Shown here piece by piece: positions 24,132 through 33,841 of a DNA stretch of 64,000 nt (its first letter is position 1; the number at the start of each line of letters is the position of its first letter). The notes under the pieces were generated by a model, which was not told where the DNA came from, did no database searches, and was given only the letters and a program-made list of their open reading frames with translations. The DNA is from Candidatus Eiseniibacteriota bacterium (GTDB taxonomy: Bacteria > Eisenbacteria > RBG-16-71-46), in NCBI GenBank assembly GCA_016710095.1, contig JADJLL010000012.1, positions 68,392 to 132,391 of the forward strand. Direction: 5' to 3'. Position numbers and translations under genes: made by a program.

Positions 24132-27100
24132 GCTCCCGTCATCGCGGCGCGCACGGCGTGCGCGAGCTGCGACGGCGTGAACGGCTTCGCGAGGAACGCA
24201 CCCGACGCACCCACGAAATCCTGCGGCGCACGCGCGTCGTCGGGATAGCCGGAGATGAACAGGAAGCGCAGGCCCGGGCGCGCCGCGAGCAACCGCGTGG
24301 CCATCGCGGGACCGTTGAGCCGCGGCATCACGACGTCCGTGACGACGAGGTCGATCGTGCCGGCGTGCTCCGCGGCGACGGAGAGTCCCCATTCGCCGTC
24401 CGCAGCCTCGAGCACGACGTAGCCCGCGCGCCGCAGCGTCATGCTCACGAGCGCGCGCACGCCCGGTTCGTCCTCGACCACGAGCAGCGTGCCCTGCTGT
24501 CCGCCGGGCGACGCGTTCGCGGGCACATCGAGTTCCGGAGCGGGCTCCTCGGCGATCGGCAGCGCGATGCGCGCCGCCGTGCCACGGCCGAGCGTGCTGT
24601 CGAGCCACACGGCGCCGCCGCTCTGCTTCACGATGCCGTACACGGTCGACAGCCCGAGCCCCGTGCCCTGGCCGAGCGGCTTGGTCGTGAAGAACGGATC
24701 GAACGCGCGCGCCTGCACGTCCTCGCTCATGCCCATGCCTTCGTCGCGCACCGTGAGCAGCGCGCGTGGGCCCTTGCCGAGATCCGCTTCGGCGACGGCG
24801 TACGCGTCGAGGTATTGCGCGCGCTCGGTGCGGATCGTGATCGGGCCGCCGTCGGGCATCGCGTCGCGCGCGTTGACGAGCAGGTTGAGCAGCACCTGTT
24901 CGATCTGGCTCGGGTCCACCCGCACCCACAGCGCGCCCGAGGCGTGCTCGATCACGAGCCGGAAATCCTCGCCGATCAGCCGGCGCAGCATGCCGCCCAT
25001 CTGGTCGACCACCAGCGTGAGGTCGAGCACACGCGGCGACAGCACCTGCTGGCGGCTGTACGCGAGCAGCTGCTTCGTCAGCCGCGAGGCGCGGCTCGCC
25101 GCGTCGAGCACCTGCTCGGCGTGCGTGCGAATCGACGAGTCCGCGTCGGACTCCGCGCGAATGGCGTCGGTGCCGCCGTAGATCACCGTGAGCAGGTTGT
25201 TGAAGTCGTGCGCCACGCCGCCGGCGAGCTTGCCGACCGCTTCCATCTTCTGCGACTGGCGCAGCTGGACCTCGAGCTCCTTGCGCGCCGTGATGTCCGA
25301 GATCGCGCCGTCGAAGTGCCGGGTTCGCCGGCCTCGGTGCGCACCGTGGTGCCCGAGAACATCGCCCAGAACGTGCTGCCGTCGCGGCGGCGGCACTCGG
25401 CTTCCTCGTTGAACCACTGCCCCTGCTCGAAGGAGGTCCGGCGCATCTCCGCGAACCGCACGGGATCGACCACCGCCTCGGCGAGCGGAAACGTGTCGAT
25501 CTCCTCGGGCGAGGCGAACCCGAAGAGCTGCGCGAACGCGACGTTCGCGTAGAGCATGCGGCCGTCCGTCTGCACGCGGAACAGCCCTTCCTTCACGTTG
25601 CGATTGATGGACTCGAGCAGGTCCTGGCTGCGGCGCAGCGCCTCGATGCGGCGCGCGCGTTCGAGCACGATGCCGGTCATCGCGGCGGCGCGCTCGGCCA
25701 ACTCGAGCTCGCGGCGGCGCGGTTCGCGGATCTCGCCGTGATACACGGCGCACGTGCCGAGCACGGTGCCCGCGGAGTCGCGGATCGGCACCGACCAGCA
25801 CGCGTGGAGCCCGGACTCGAGCGCGAGACCGCGCCACTTTACCCAGAGGGGGCTCGAGGCGATCTCCTGCACGACGACCGTCCGGCCGAAGTGCGCCGCC
25901 GAGCCGCAGGAGCCTTCCCCGGGGCCGATCTCCATGCCCTCGATGACGGCGTTGTACGTCGCCGGCAGGGAGTCCGCGACGGCGACGTGCATGTTGCGGC
26001 CATTCAGTTCGAGGATCGAGCACATGGCGCCCGGCAGCAGCTCCTCGAGGCCGTGGACGATGGCCGAGTACACCTCGATCGAGGAGTGGCCCGCCGCCAC
26101 GAGGCCGAGCACGCGCGCTTCGAATGCCGTCGTGCGTTCCGACCACTTGCGATCGCTGATGTCGCGCACGACGGCGAGCACTTCGTCCTCGCCGTGCCGC
26201 ACGCAGCGCGCCTCACGGTAAAGGCTGCGGCCCTGGTAGAGCGTCTCGAACTCGATCGTCGCCGGACCGTTCGCGTCGAAGGCTTCGCGCATGCCGGCGC
26301 GGAACTGTTCGGCGACCACCGGATCGGCGAACCAGTCGAAGATCGAACGCCCGACCATCTTGTCCGGCGGCACCGGCGGCGTGACGCCCGTGGGCACGTG
26401 AACCTCGAGGCACGTGCCGTCGCGCGCGAGCCGGTACGAGATGTCGGGAAGCGCCGCCTGCAGCGACCGGCGCAGGGCGTCGCTGCGGACGCCGCGCGCC
26501 TCCGCCGCGCGCCGCTCCGCGATGAGCGCGCCGAACGCGAGCGGCACCGCCAGGAACGCCAGCTCGAAGAGCTGGACCGCGACGTGGCGCTGGTCCTTCA
26601 CCACCTGCAGGAACGGGCCGTGGCCGTTCGCCGTCGCGACCGCGACCGTCAGCGCCGCGAGCGAGCTGGCGAAGGTCGTCGCACGGACGCCGAAGCGCGC
26701 GGCCGCGTACATCACGATCGGAAGCAGCACGAGGTTGAGCCACAGGATGCCGCTCGTGCCGTGCGGCACGACGGTCAGGGCGCCGAAGATCACGGCGCCG
26801 ATCCCGGCGCACGAGAGCGCGAGCAGCCCGACGAAGCGCGGCGTCCACTCGCTCCACTTCACGCCCATCCACGTGAGCGCGAACGGCACCACGGCGAGCG
26901 CTCCCAGCGCGTTCATGCGCCACCAGCCGTCCCAGCCCGAGTAGAACGGGAGCTCCGCCGGCCACTGCCCGTACGCGCGCCCGATCCAGGAGAAGAAGAT
27001 GCTCCCGAGCGGAGCGGCGGCCGCGACGACGAGCACGACCGCGACGTCACGCAGCCGCGAACACGCCGGATGAACGCCCAGGCGCTTCAGGAGGAAGGCG

Positions 27101-27375
27101 CCGAGAACGGCCTCGGCCGCGCTGCCCATTCCGGCCGGCCAGACGATGGCCCAGCTGTATCCGAGCAGCAGCCGCTGCAGCACGGTCACGACCGCCACGA
27201 CCAGCGCCGCGCGATAGCCGAGCAGGTACACGCCCGCGATCGCGACGCCCGTCGGCACCCAGATGATCGCCTGGTCGAACACCTGCGACGGCCGTTCGCG
27301 CAGGACCACCGCGAGCAGCAAGAGCACGCCGAAGCTGGCCCAACGGGCGAAGTCGAGCAGTCGCGTCCGGCTCAA
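24107..27375 (-). CDS. hybrid sensor histidine kinase (MASE1-PAS-GAF-PAS-HisKA-HATPase-REC), single frameshift
   Basis: About 1089 residues after joining two frames. The TTG at 27375 is preferred: GGGAG precedes it, and the product starts LSRTRLLDFARWASFGVLLL, entering a MASE1-type domain of about eight membrane helices. A PAS domain (about 330-430), a GAF domain (about 440-590) and a second PAS (about 600-700) follow. The kinase core has VAHDFNNLLT with His723, then N and G boxes (LLNLLVNARDA, FTTKPLGQGTGLGLST). The C-terminal receiver has VVEDEPGVRA and LVVTDVVMPRLNG with the phospho-acceptor Asp. The shift is at a GGG run, 25321-25323; one missing C on the coding strand restores it. The output partner is not in the window. 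Confidence 0.85.
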
Positions 27376-27537
27376 GGGGGAACTCCCGGAATCTCTCCGA
27401 AGCAGGGCTGAGGGGCGTGACGGAAACCGGCCGCATGGTAGCCGATACGGCGAAGGGAAGGCAGGCGCCGGGCCCGTGACGCCATGGGCCCGGTGGACCG
27501 GTTGGTGCCGGTCACCCGCCGGACTAATCTGCCGCCC
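27376..27537. other. divergent promoter region
   Basis: 162 bases between the hybrid kinase and the aminopeptidase. The plus-strand element TTG (27502) and TAATCTGC (27525-27532) is given separately. On the minus strand a TACCATGC-like match lies near 27430 but is weak. Confidence 0.35.
27502..27532 (+). promoter_or_regulatory. possible promoter of the aminopeptidase, near-leaderless
   Basis: TTG at 27502 and TAATCTGC at 27525-27532, 20 bases apart. The ATG at 27538 is only 5 bases further and has no ribosome binding site, as before the aldolase and the second sigma factor. Confidence 0.4.
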
Positions 27538-28701
27538 ATGACTCCCGCTCCCCTTCAGGCCGCCGAACTGATCGCGCTCGTCCGCCGCGTCTTCGCCCCG
27601 ACACCGGACGACTCGCGAATCGCGATCCTCGTGGATCTGCCCGACGCCACGCTTCCCGACAACCCCGACTGGGCGACGCGGCGCGCGATGGCCGCCGACT
27701 GGGCTGCGCAGCTGCAGGCGCATCGCGACGCGCTCGGGCTCGACGTGGACCTGTTCGTGTACCGCAACGCGGGCACGAACAACGCCGACCTGCCGCCCAC
27801 GATGCAGCGTTGCGCGCCGGGCGCGATGCCCGCGGACACCGCGGCGCTCGATCCGGCAGCGGCGATCGCGGTCGCCGATGTCGCCTCGCGTCACTCGATC
27901 CTGATCGCGCCCACGGAACTCTCCGCGACGGCGCCGCTCAAGCTGCTCGCGCGCACGCACGGCTTCCGCGCGGCGACGATGCCCGGCTTCTCGGCGTCGA
28001 TGATCCCGGCGCTGCGGCTCGACTACGGCGAAGTGCGCCGCCGCGTGCGCGCGCTGAAAGCGCTCGTGGACCGCGCCGACCGCGCCGAGCTCACGTTCGT
28101 CGTGGACGGACGCGACACGCACGCACTCACACTCGACCTGCGCCATCGCACGGGACACGCCTCCGACGGCGTGATCGACGTGCCGGGCACCGCGGGCAAC
28201 GTGCCTTCGGGCGAGGCGTACATCGTTCCGTACGAAGGCGAGATCGCGAACGACCCGAGCGGCACGAACGGCACGCTGCCCGTGCAGTTCGGCGAAGCCG
28301 TCGCGTACTTCCACATCGAGCGCAACCGCGCGGTGCGCGTGAGCGGGGACGCTCCGGCCGCGGCCGAGCACGCGGCGTGGCTCGAGCGCGAACCCGCGTA
28401 CGGCAACATCGCCGAGCTCGGGCTCGGCGTGCTGGCCGAACTGGGCGTGAAGCCCGTCGGCGAACTGCTGCTCGACGAGAAGCTCGGCCTGCACGTGGCG
28501 TTCGGCCGCAGCGATCACTTCGGCGGCCAGGTCGGCGCCGCGGCGTTCTCGCACGCGGGCGCGGTCGTGCACATCGACCGCGTGTACCTGCCCGAGCTGC
28601 AGCCGCGCGTGCTGCCGAGCGCCGTGGACCTCGTGTTCCCGGACGGCACGCGGATGGCGCTCATGCGCGGCGGCGCGTACGTGGACGGCGTGTTCGCCTG
28701 A
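27538..28701 (+). CDS. M29-family-like metallo-aminopeptidase
   Basis: 387 residues, cytoplasmic, no signal peptide. The C-terminal half carries the features of thermophilic aminopeptidases of family M29: NVPSGEAYIVPYEGEI at about 222, a second acidic segment YGNIAELGLG near 289, and GLHVAFGRSDHFGG near 322, supplying the Glu, His and Asp ligands of a two-metal site. M29 enzymes remove N-terminal amino acids from peptides. The first 170 residues are divergent from the best-known members. The ATG at 27538 is supported by MTPAPLQAAELIALVRRVF and by the TAATCTGC element; no ribosome binding site is visible. A strong terminator follows. Confidence 0.82.
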   Translation: MTPAPLQAAELIALVRRVFAPTPDDSRIAILVDLPDATLPDNPDWATRRAMAADWAAQLQAHRDALGLDVDLFVYRNAGTNNADLPPTMQRCAPGAMPADTAALDPAAAIAVADVASRHSILIAPTELSATAPLKLLARTHGFRAATMPGFSASMIPALRLDYGEVRRRVRALKALVDRADRAELTFVVDGRDTHALTLDLRHRTGHASDGVIDVPGTAGNVPSGEAYIVPYEGEIANDPSGTNGTLPVQFGEAVAYFHIERNRAVRVSGDAPAAAEHAAWLEREPAYGNIAELGLGVLAELGVKPVGELLLDEKLGLHVAFGRSDHFGGQVGAAAFSHAGAVVHIDRVYLPELQPRVLPSAVDLVFPDGTRMALMRGGAYVDGVFA

Positions 28702-28725
28702 AGCGCGCATTCGCACGAAGACACG

Positions 28726-28763
28726 AAGGGCGCGTCACCTCGCGGTGACGCGCCCTTTTCGTT
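28726..28763 (+). terminator. rho-independent terminator of the aminopeptidase gene
   Basis: AAGGGCGCGTCACC (28726-28739) pairs perfectly with GGTGACGCGCCCTT (28744-28757) around TCGC, followed by TTTTCGTTT. The stem is also usable from the minus strand, on which the giant metalloprotease gene ends at 28776. Confidence 0.9.
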
Positions 28764-28775
28764 TCATGCGAACGG

Positions 28776-31700
28776 TCAGTCGATCTTCACCAGCTTGCGC
28801 TGGCCGCCGAACGCGCCCGCGCTCAACCGCACGAGGTACATGCCCGGCGGCAGGCGGCGCCCGCCGTCGTCGTCGCCGCGCCACTCGACTTCGTGGCGGC
28901 CGGCCGCGACCGGCCCGCGCACGAGCGTGCGCACGCGCGCGCCGCGCACGTCGTAGATCTCGAGCCGCGCCTCGGACGCCGTCGCGAGCTCGAACGCGAG
29001 CGTCGTGCGATCGCGGAACGGCGCGGGCTGCGCCGGCGCGAGCGCCGTGCGGCGCGGGCCCGACATGGGCGGAGCGTCGAGCGTGACGACGTCTGCCTGC
29101 AGGCGGTACACGCCGAACTGTCCGCGATCGGACGAGCCGTGCTTCCACACCGCGACGACGAACGTGTCGGGCGCGTCCACGTGCACGAGCAGCTCTTCGT
29201 TCGCGCCCGGGCCCGCGAGCCACTCGGCTGCGATCGCGTCCGACTTGCCCTGCACGAGCAGCGAGTCGCCGTGCAGCGCGAGCCCCCAGTCGACGGCGCC
29301 GGAGACGTGCGTCACGCGCAACCGCACGTCGCCCGCGGGCAGCAGCAACGGATGCAGCCGCAGCACGTCCTGCGTACCGACGAGCTGGTCCGCCGACGTC
29401 GACGGCGTCGCGGCGAGCGCCACCGCGCCGGTCGCGGCCACGTCGAACGCGCCGCGCGGACCGTCGTCGCCACCCACGACACCCGCGTCCACCGTGCGCG
29501 CGCCGTCGTGACGCACGATCACGTAGTCGGATTCCGACGGCCCCCACGACGAGCCGCGCAGCGAAGCGCCGAACGCATCACGCGCGCCGCGCACCGGATC
29601 GTGCGCGCGCACGTCCACGTCGGCGCCCGATGCGGGCACGACACCGACGCCGCCCCACAGCCCGCTCGCGGACGGGAACACCGCGCGGAAGCCGAGCGAG
29701 TTGTAGTAGAGCGGCGCGGTCCCGGTGTAGTTCGCGAACCCGCCCGTCGGATCGGGCGGCGCGGCGGACGACACGCCGGAGCCGAGCGCGAGCACCTGCG
29801 GAGACCACGTCCACTGCTCCGCCCACGCGTTGTTCGTCTCGGACGCCTCGAACTCGACGCCCGTCACGTCCCAGTACGCCTCGAGCATGTGACGGCCGCC
29901 GGGCACGGTGTACGCGCCCGCGTCGTTCACGACGTTCGCGCTCCAGGCGGGCAGCCCGATCACGTTGCCGGTCGAGAGCGTCTGGCCGTCGAGACGCAGC
30001 GCCCACGGAATCGTCGCCGCCACGGTCGCGCGCGAACTGAAGTTGCCGTAGCACGCGTTCGCGTACGTGTTCGGCGCGCCGCCGTGCAGCGTGTCCGGCG
30101 CGGGCACCGACTCGAACGTGGAGCCGGCGGACGGACGCGGCACGAGCGGCCCCGCCCATCCCGGCGGCGCGTAGCCCGCGAGGTCGCTCGGCGGCGTGCC
30201 CACGCCCAGCGTGAACGTGCGCGCAGCGCGACCATCGCGCGGATTGCGGTACAGCGCGACGCAGTGGTTGCCCGCCGCGCTCGCCGTGAACTCCATGCTC
30301 AGCTGCCCCGAGGGCAGCGTGCTCGAGGCGAAGTCCAGCGCGCCGTGCGTGTAGGTGCGGTCGAAGAACGACGCCTGCACCGGACCGCCGGTCGAGGTGT
30401 CCGCCCACACGGTGATCGACACCGGCCCCGCCGCGGGCACGAAGACTTCCTTGAGCACGACGTACTCGCTGTCGGGGAACGACACCGCGAGCGTGTCGGC
30501 GAACGGGAACGTCGTGCTCGTGACGTGCTTCACGACGAACGGCGACTGCGTCGGCGTTCCGCCCGGCGTGGTGATGTCGTTGATCACGCCCACGTCCCAC
30601 GCGACCGAGCCCAGCGTGTTGCGGTTCACGAAGACCGCGTCGAGATGACCAGCCGGCCGGTCCCACTGGCGCAGCACGGTGTCGAAGCCGGTGTTCACCG
30701 ACGACGAGGCCGTGTGCAGCCGGATGCCGTAGTCGTCCGTGTCGGAGTCCGCCGCGACCCAGACGGCGTTCCACTGCCCCGTGCTCGTGATCCGGAAGCC
30801 GTCGCAGTTGTAGTGCAGCGGCGAACCGTCCACGACGCCCGACCAGCTGCCCGTCGGGCTCGGCGGCGGGACCTGGCGGCGCAGCGCGGCGTTCGCCGTG
30901 AGCGCGAGCGGCGACCAGATCCACGGATGCGACCAGTAGTTGTTGACCTCGTTCGACTCCCACCACTCGTTGAAGCCGTCGTAGATCACGCCGATCATGT
31001 GCCGCCCGCCGCGCACCGTGGTCGAGCGGTTCAGGTGCGTGAACGTCGCGCCCGCGGCGTCGGGATGCACGTAGCCGGTCGTGTGCACGGCGAGGCCGTC
31101 GACGAAGAAGCGCGAGCGGATGCCGATGAATCCGACGTGGTCGGACTGTCCCTGGTTGCGCCCCGAAGCGTTGAGGTACGTGAGCGCCGTGTTGCCCGGC
31201 AGCTGCGCGGTCGGATTCGGCACCGACGTCGCGAGCGCGTCTCCCGTTGCGCGCGCCACCGCGGGCCGCGCCCAGCCGGCGGCGGTGTACGGCGCGATGT
31301 CCACCGGCGTCGGCGTGACCACGGTGAACGGACCGTACGTCGCGTACGTCGTGCTGCCTTTGCCCGAGTAGTCCACCGTGCGCACGGTCGCGTAATACGT
31401 GCCGGCCGCGAGATCGCCGCTCGTCCATGCGCTGCCGAGCCCCGCCTCCATCACGACGTCGGGCATCACGGGCGACGACGAGAACGCGACGCTGTAGCCC
31501 GCGACGCCGGACCAGTCGTCCGGCCCGGGCTGCGTCCACGTGAGCGTCACGTTGAGCTTCGCGGTGGACACGCCGACGGGATGGCTCGACGACGAGAGCG
31601 TCGTGACCACACCGGGCTCCTGGATGTCGAGGTTCCAGCGGCTGTTCATCGCGGTCTGCCAGATGCGCTGCGTGTACTGCGGGTAGCGCATCGCGAACCG

Positions 31701-33197
31701 CGTGAGGAAGCCGCGCGCCGTGGTGGGCTGGTCCACCGTGAGCACGGTGAAGATCTCGTCCTCACCCAGCTCGAGCCAGTCGCGGTAGCCCGAGAAGCCG
31801 TTCGGGTCGACGTCGTCCGAACCCGGGCCGGAGTCCCAGATGTCCTGCAGTACCGCGCCGAAGGCGCCCTCGGTGTGCTCGGGGTTGCCCCACGTGTTGT
31901 CCACGTAGCACTTCTCGATGGACTCCGAGTTGCGCGTGTAGACCGTCGGCACGCCGTACGTGCCCGCGTACGACGAGACCTGCAGATGGGCGATCCAGTT
32001 GGGCCAGCCCTCGGTCATCGCCGCGTCGTTCGTCTCGGGGCACCACATGCAATGGCCGCAGTCCGGAGAGTCGCAGTAGCCGTTGCAGTAGCTCGGACTC
32101 GCCTGGTCGGCGAACGTGTACACGAAGAAGTGCCCGTACTCGTGCGCGTGCGTGTCTTCCTTCCACTGCCGATCGGTGCCGATGTGGATCTGCTCGAAGA
32201 TGGGTTCGAAGTACGCGCCGGTCGCGCCGTCCGGCCACTTCACGTCCACGCTGGGCATGAACCAGTCGCGCGGGTAGGTGCGGTACCACTCGTGACTGCG
32301 CGCGATGTCGTTGGCGATGTGCAGCGCGGGGAACGTGCCTTCGTCGGACGGCCGCCACGTGCCGATGTCGAGATCGGCGGTCGAGCTGCCGCGCGCGTGC
32401 GTGCTCCACGAATACTCGATGTCCCAGAAGCCTTCCTGCACGACGACCCACGGATGATCGGTCTCGAAGTGCACGTACAGCTCGGGATCGCCTTCGCCGA
32501 TCTGGCCGTCCCAGTTCACGAACGCGAAGAACGTGCCGTCGGGGCCGGTGTACGTCGCGCCGAGTTCGTCGTCGGGACCGGTGTCCTGATCCATGAGCGA
32601 CACGCGCACGCCCCACGCGCCCATGTCCATGGGCGGAATGCTGCCGTTGCCCGCGCGCGTGTAGACGAGCCGGCCCGTGTAGAAGATGAGCGTGCTCGTG
32701 CTGCCCGACGCTTCGGCGGCGCGCTTCACGGAGTCCGCCTGCGCGAGCACGCGCGGATCGCGCGCGATCGGCGTGGCGTCGAGCTGCACCATGGCCTGGC
32801 GCTCGGCGATGCGGCTCTCGAGCCGCAAGTCGAGCGGGATCACCTGCTCGAAGGGCTCGCCGTTCACTTCCCATCGCACGACGATCGGCTCGGGCGTGGC
32901 GTCCGGGAGCACGTCGAGCGAGAGCGCGAGCGGCGCTTCGGGCGTGAGCGTTTCGACCTCGGCACGGCGCGGCATCGGCTGGGCGAGCGACGCCGACTCG
33001 ACGCGCACGTTCGCGAGCTGCGCCGGGGCGCGGCTCACGAACTGCAGCTGCAGCGTGACGGGCTCACCCGGACGCAGCACGGGCGGAGCGCCGACGTGCT
33101 TCAGCTGCACGGGCATCGGACGAATGGTGGCGTGCGCGGCGATCGGCAACAGCGCGAGCAGGCACGCGAAGGCGGCGGCAGTGGGGATGCGTCGCAT
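28776..33197 (-). CDS. giant exported HEYGH metalloprotease-like protein with CARDB repeats and FlgD sorting domain
   Basis: 1473 residues from the ATG at 33197 (GGGAG upstream). A signal peptide (MRRIPTAAAFACLLALLPIA, cut near AHA) is followed by an Ig-like region. A zinc-protease motif HEYGH lies at 352 to 356, a cysteine cluster CNGYCDSPDCGHCMWC at about 370 to 386, and TEGWPNW with Glu396 as likely third ligand. A fibronectin type III domain follows (about 590-690), then three or four CARDB-like repeats with GGRHMIGVIYDGFNEWWESN and GGRHMLEAYWDVTGVEFEAS. The end is a FlgD domain, GMYLVRLSAGAFGGQRKLVK. It follows a small coiled-coil exported protein by 14 bases. Likely a surface protease; the substrate is unknown. 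Confidence 0.85.
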   Translation of the reverse strand: MRRIPTAAAFACLLALLPIAAHATIRPMPVQLKHVGAPPVLRPGEPVTLQLQFVSRAPAQLANVRVESASLAQPMPRRAEVETLTPEAPLALSLDVLPDATPEPIVVRWEVNGEPFEQVIPLDLRLESRIAERQAMVQLDATPIARDPRVLAQADSVKRAAEASGSTSTLIFYTGRLVYTRAGNGSIPPMDMGAWGVRVSLMDQDTGPDDELGATYTGPDGTFFAFVNWDGQIGEGDPELYVHFETDHPWVVVQEGFWDIEYSWSTHARGSSTADLDIGTWRPSDEGTFPALHIANDIARSHEWYRTYPRDWFMPSVDVKWPDGATGAYFEPIFEQIHIGTDRQWKEDTHAHEYGHFFVYTFADQASPSYCNGYCDSPDCGHCMWCPETNDAAMTEGWPNWIAHLQVSSYAGTYGVPTVYTRNSESIEKCYVDNTWGNPEHTEGAFGAVLQDIWDSGPGSDDVDPNGFSGYRDWLELGEDEIFTVLTVDQPTTARGFLTRFAMRYPQYTQRIWQTAMNSRWNLDIQEPGVVTTLSSSSHPVGVSTAKLNVTLTWTQPGPDDWSGVAGYSVAFSSSPVMPDVVMEAGLGSAWTSGDLAAGTYYATVRTVDYSGKGSTTYATYGPFTVVTPTPVDIAPYTAAGWARPAVARATGDALATSVPNPTAQLPGNTALTYLNASGRNQGQSDHVGFIGIRSRFFVDGLAVHTTGYVHPDAAGATFTHLNRSTTVRGGRHMIGVIYDGFNEWWESNEVNNYWSHPWIWSPLALTANAALRRQVPPPSPTGSWSGVVDGSPLHYNCDGFRITSTGQWNAVWVAADSDTDDYGIRLHTASSSVNTGFDTVLRQWDRPAGHLDAVFVNRNTLGSVAWDVGVINDITTPGGTPTQSPFVVKHVTSTTFPFADTLAVSFPDSEYVVLKEVFVPAAGPVSITVWADTSTGGPVQASFFDRTYTHGALDFASSTLPSGQLSMEFTASAAGNHCVALYRNPRDGRAARTFTLGVGTPPSDLAGYAPPGWAGPLVPRPSAGSTFESVPAPDTLHGGAPNTYANACYGNFSSRATVAATIPWALRLDGQTLSTGNVIGLPAWSANVVNDAGAYTVPGGRHMLEAYWDVTGVEFEASETNNAWAEQWTWSPQVLALGSGVSSAAPPDPTGGFANYTGTAPLYYNSLGFRAVFPSASGLWGGVGVVPASGADVDVRAHDPVRGARDAFGASLRGSSWGPSESDYVIVRHDGARTVDAGVVGGDDGPRGAFDVAATGAVALAATPSTSADQLVGTQDVLRLHPLLLPAGDVRLRVTHVSGAVDWGLALHGDSLLVQGKSDAIAAEWLAGPGANEELLVHVDAPDTFVVAVWKHGSSDRGQFGVYRLQADVVTLDAPPMSGPRRTALAPAQPAPFRDRTTLAFELATASEARLEIYDVRGARVRTLVRGPVAAGRHEVEWRGDDDGGRRLPPGMYLVRLSAGAFGGQRKLVKID

Positions 33198-33211
33198 GAG
33201 TGTTCTCCCGG

Positions 33212-33688
33212 TCAGCGGCTGACGGTGGGCGTGGGACGCGGACGCGACACGGGCGGTTCGAACGCGCGCGACATCGCGGTGATCGCCGCGTCGAGACCGG
33301 CCGCGACTTCCGCGCGACCGGCGCGGCGCGCGTGGTCGGCCTGGATGCGAAGAAGGCGCAGCTCGGTCTGCTGCTTGGCCAGCGCCATCGCGTTCTCGAG
33401 TTCGAGCACGCGCCGCGAGTCGCGCGCCGTGCGCGCGGCGGCGAGGTCGGCGCGCAGGCCGCGGAGGATCGCGCGCTGCTCCTCGAGCGCGGTCAGCATT
33501 TCGGCGACGACCGGGCTCAGCTGCTCGCGCGGCACGACGGGTTCGGGCGCGAGCGGCGCGAGCGCCGGTGCGGACGGCGCCGGCGACGACGGGCGGGCGG
33601 CCGCGTCCTCCTGTGCGACGGCGTTCGCGAAAGGCAGGAACGAGCAGGCCACGATCGACAGGGCGAGCGAGCGGCGGAACAGGCGCAT
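33212..33688 (-). CDS. small exported coiled-coil protein (module copy 2)
   Basis: 158 residues. A signal peptide (MRLFRRSLALSIVACSFLPF, cut near ANAVAQ) leads to an Ala/Pro-rich stretch (residues 27-50) and then a long helix of about 80 residues, EMLTALEEQRAILRGLRADL and onward, with coiled-coil character. The C terminus is basic and proline-rich (VSRPRPTPTVSR). The helix resembles that of the small protein at 36439-36936: KQQTELRLLRIQADHARRAG against KREAQLDLLAIRLRHAQASG. It lies 14 bases before the giant metalloprotease gene on the same strand. I know no family; a periplasmic chaperone or assembly partner of the giant protein is a reasonable guess. Confidence 0.75.
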   Translation of the reverse strand: MRLFRRSLALSIVACSFLPFANAVAQEDAAARPSSPAPSAPALAPLAPEPVVPREQLSPVVAEMLTALEEQRAILRGLRADLAAARTARDSRRVLELENAMALAKQQTELRLLRIQADHARRAGRAEVAAGLDAAITAMSRAFEPPVSRPRPTPTVSR

Positions 33689-33774
33689 GTGCGAGCTCCC
33701 GGGAGACGGGGATGGCGACGGGTGGCGGGCTACGGCTCCGATACGTCCGGAGTCCGGGAAGCGAACATCTCCGC

Positions 33775-33818
33775 CGAACGAGCGACCGCCCGGCGGCCTT
33801 CACGGCCACCGGGCGGTC
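33775..33818 (-). terminator. terminator-like hairpin after the 866-residue gene
   Basis: GACCGCCCGGCGGCC (33784-33798) pairs with GGCCACCGGGCGGTC (33804-33818) with one mismatch around TTCAC. It lies 24 bases after the minus-strand stop at 33842 and separates the two paralogous modules. Only a weak TCGTTCGG follows. Confidence 0.6.
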
Positions 33819-33841
33819 TCGTATTCCTCACGGATTCGCCG

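Noticed and set aside
25300..25340. Programmed -1 frameshift in the hybrid kinase
   Set aside because: No slippery heptamer of the X XXY YYZ type and no stable downstream structure stand out; a missing C in a run explains it more simply.
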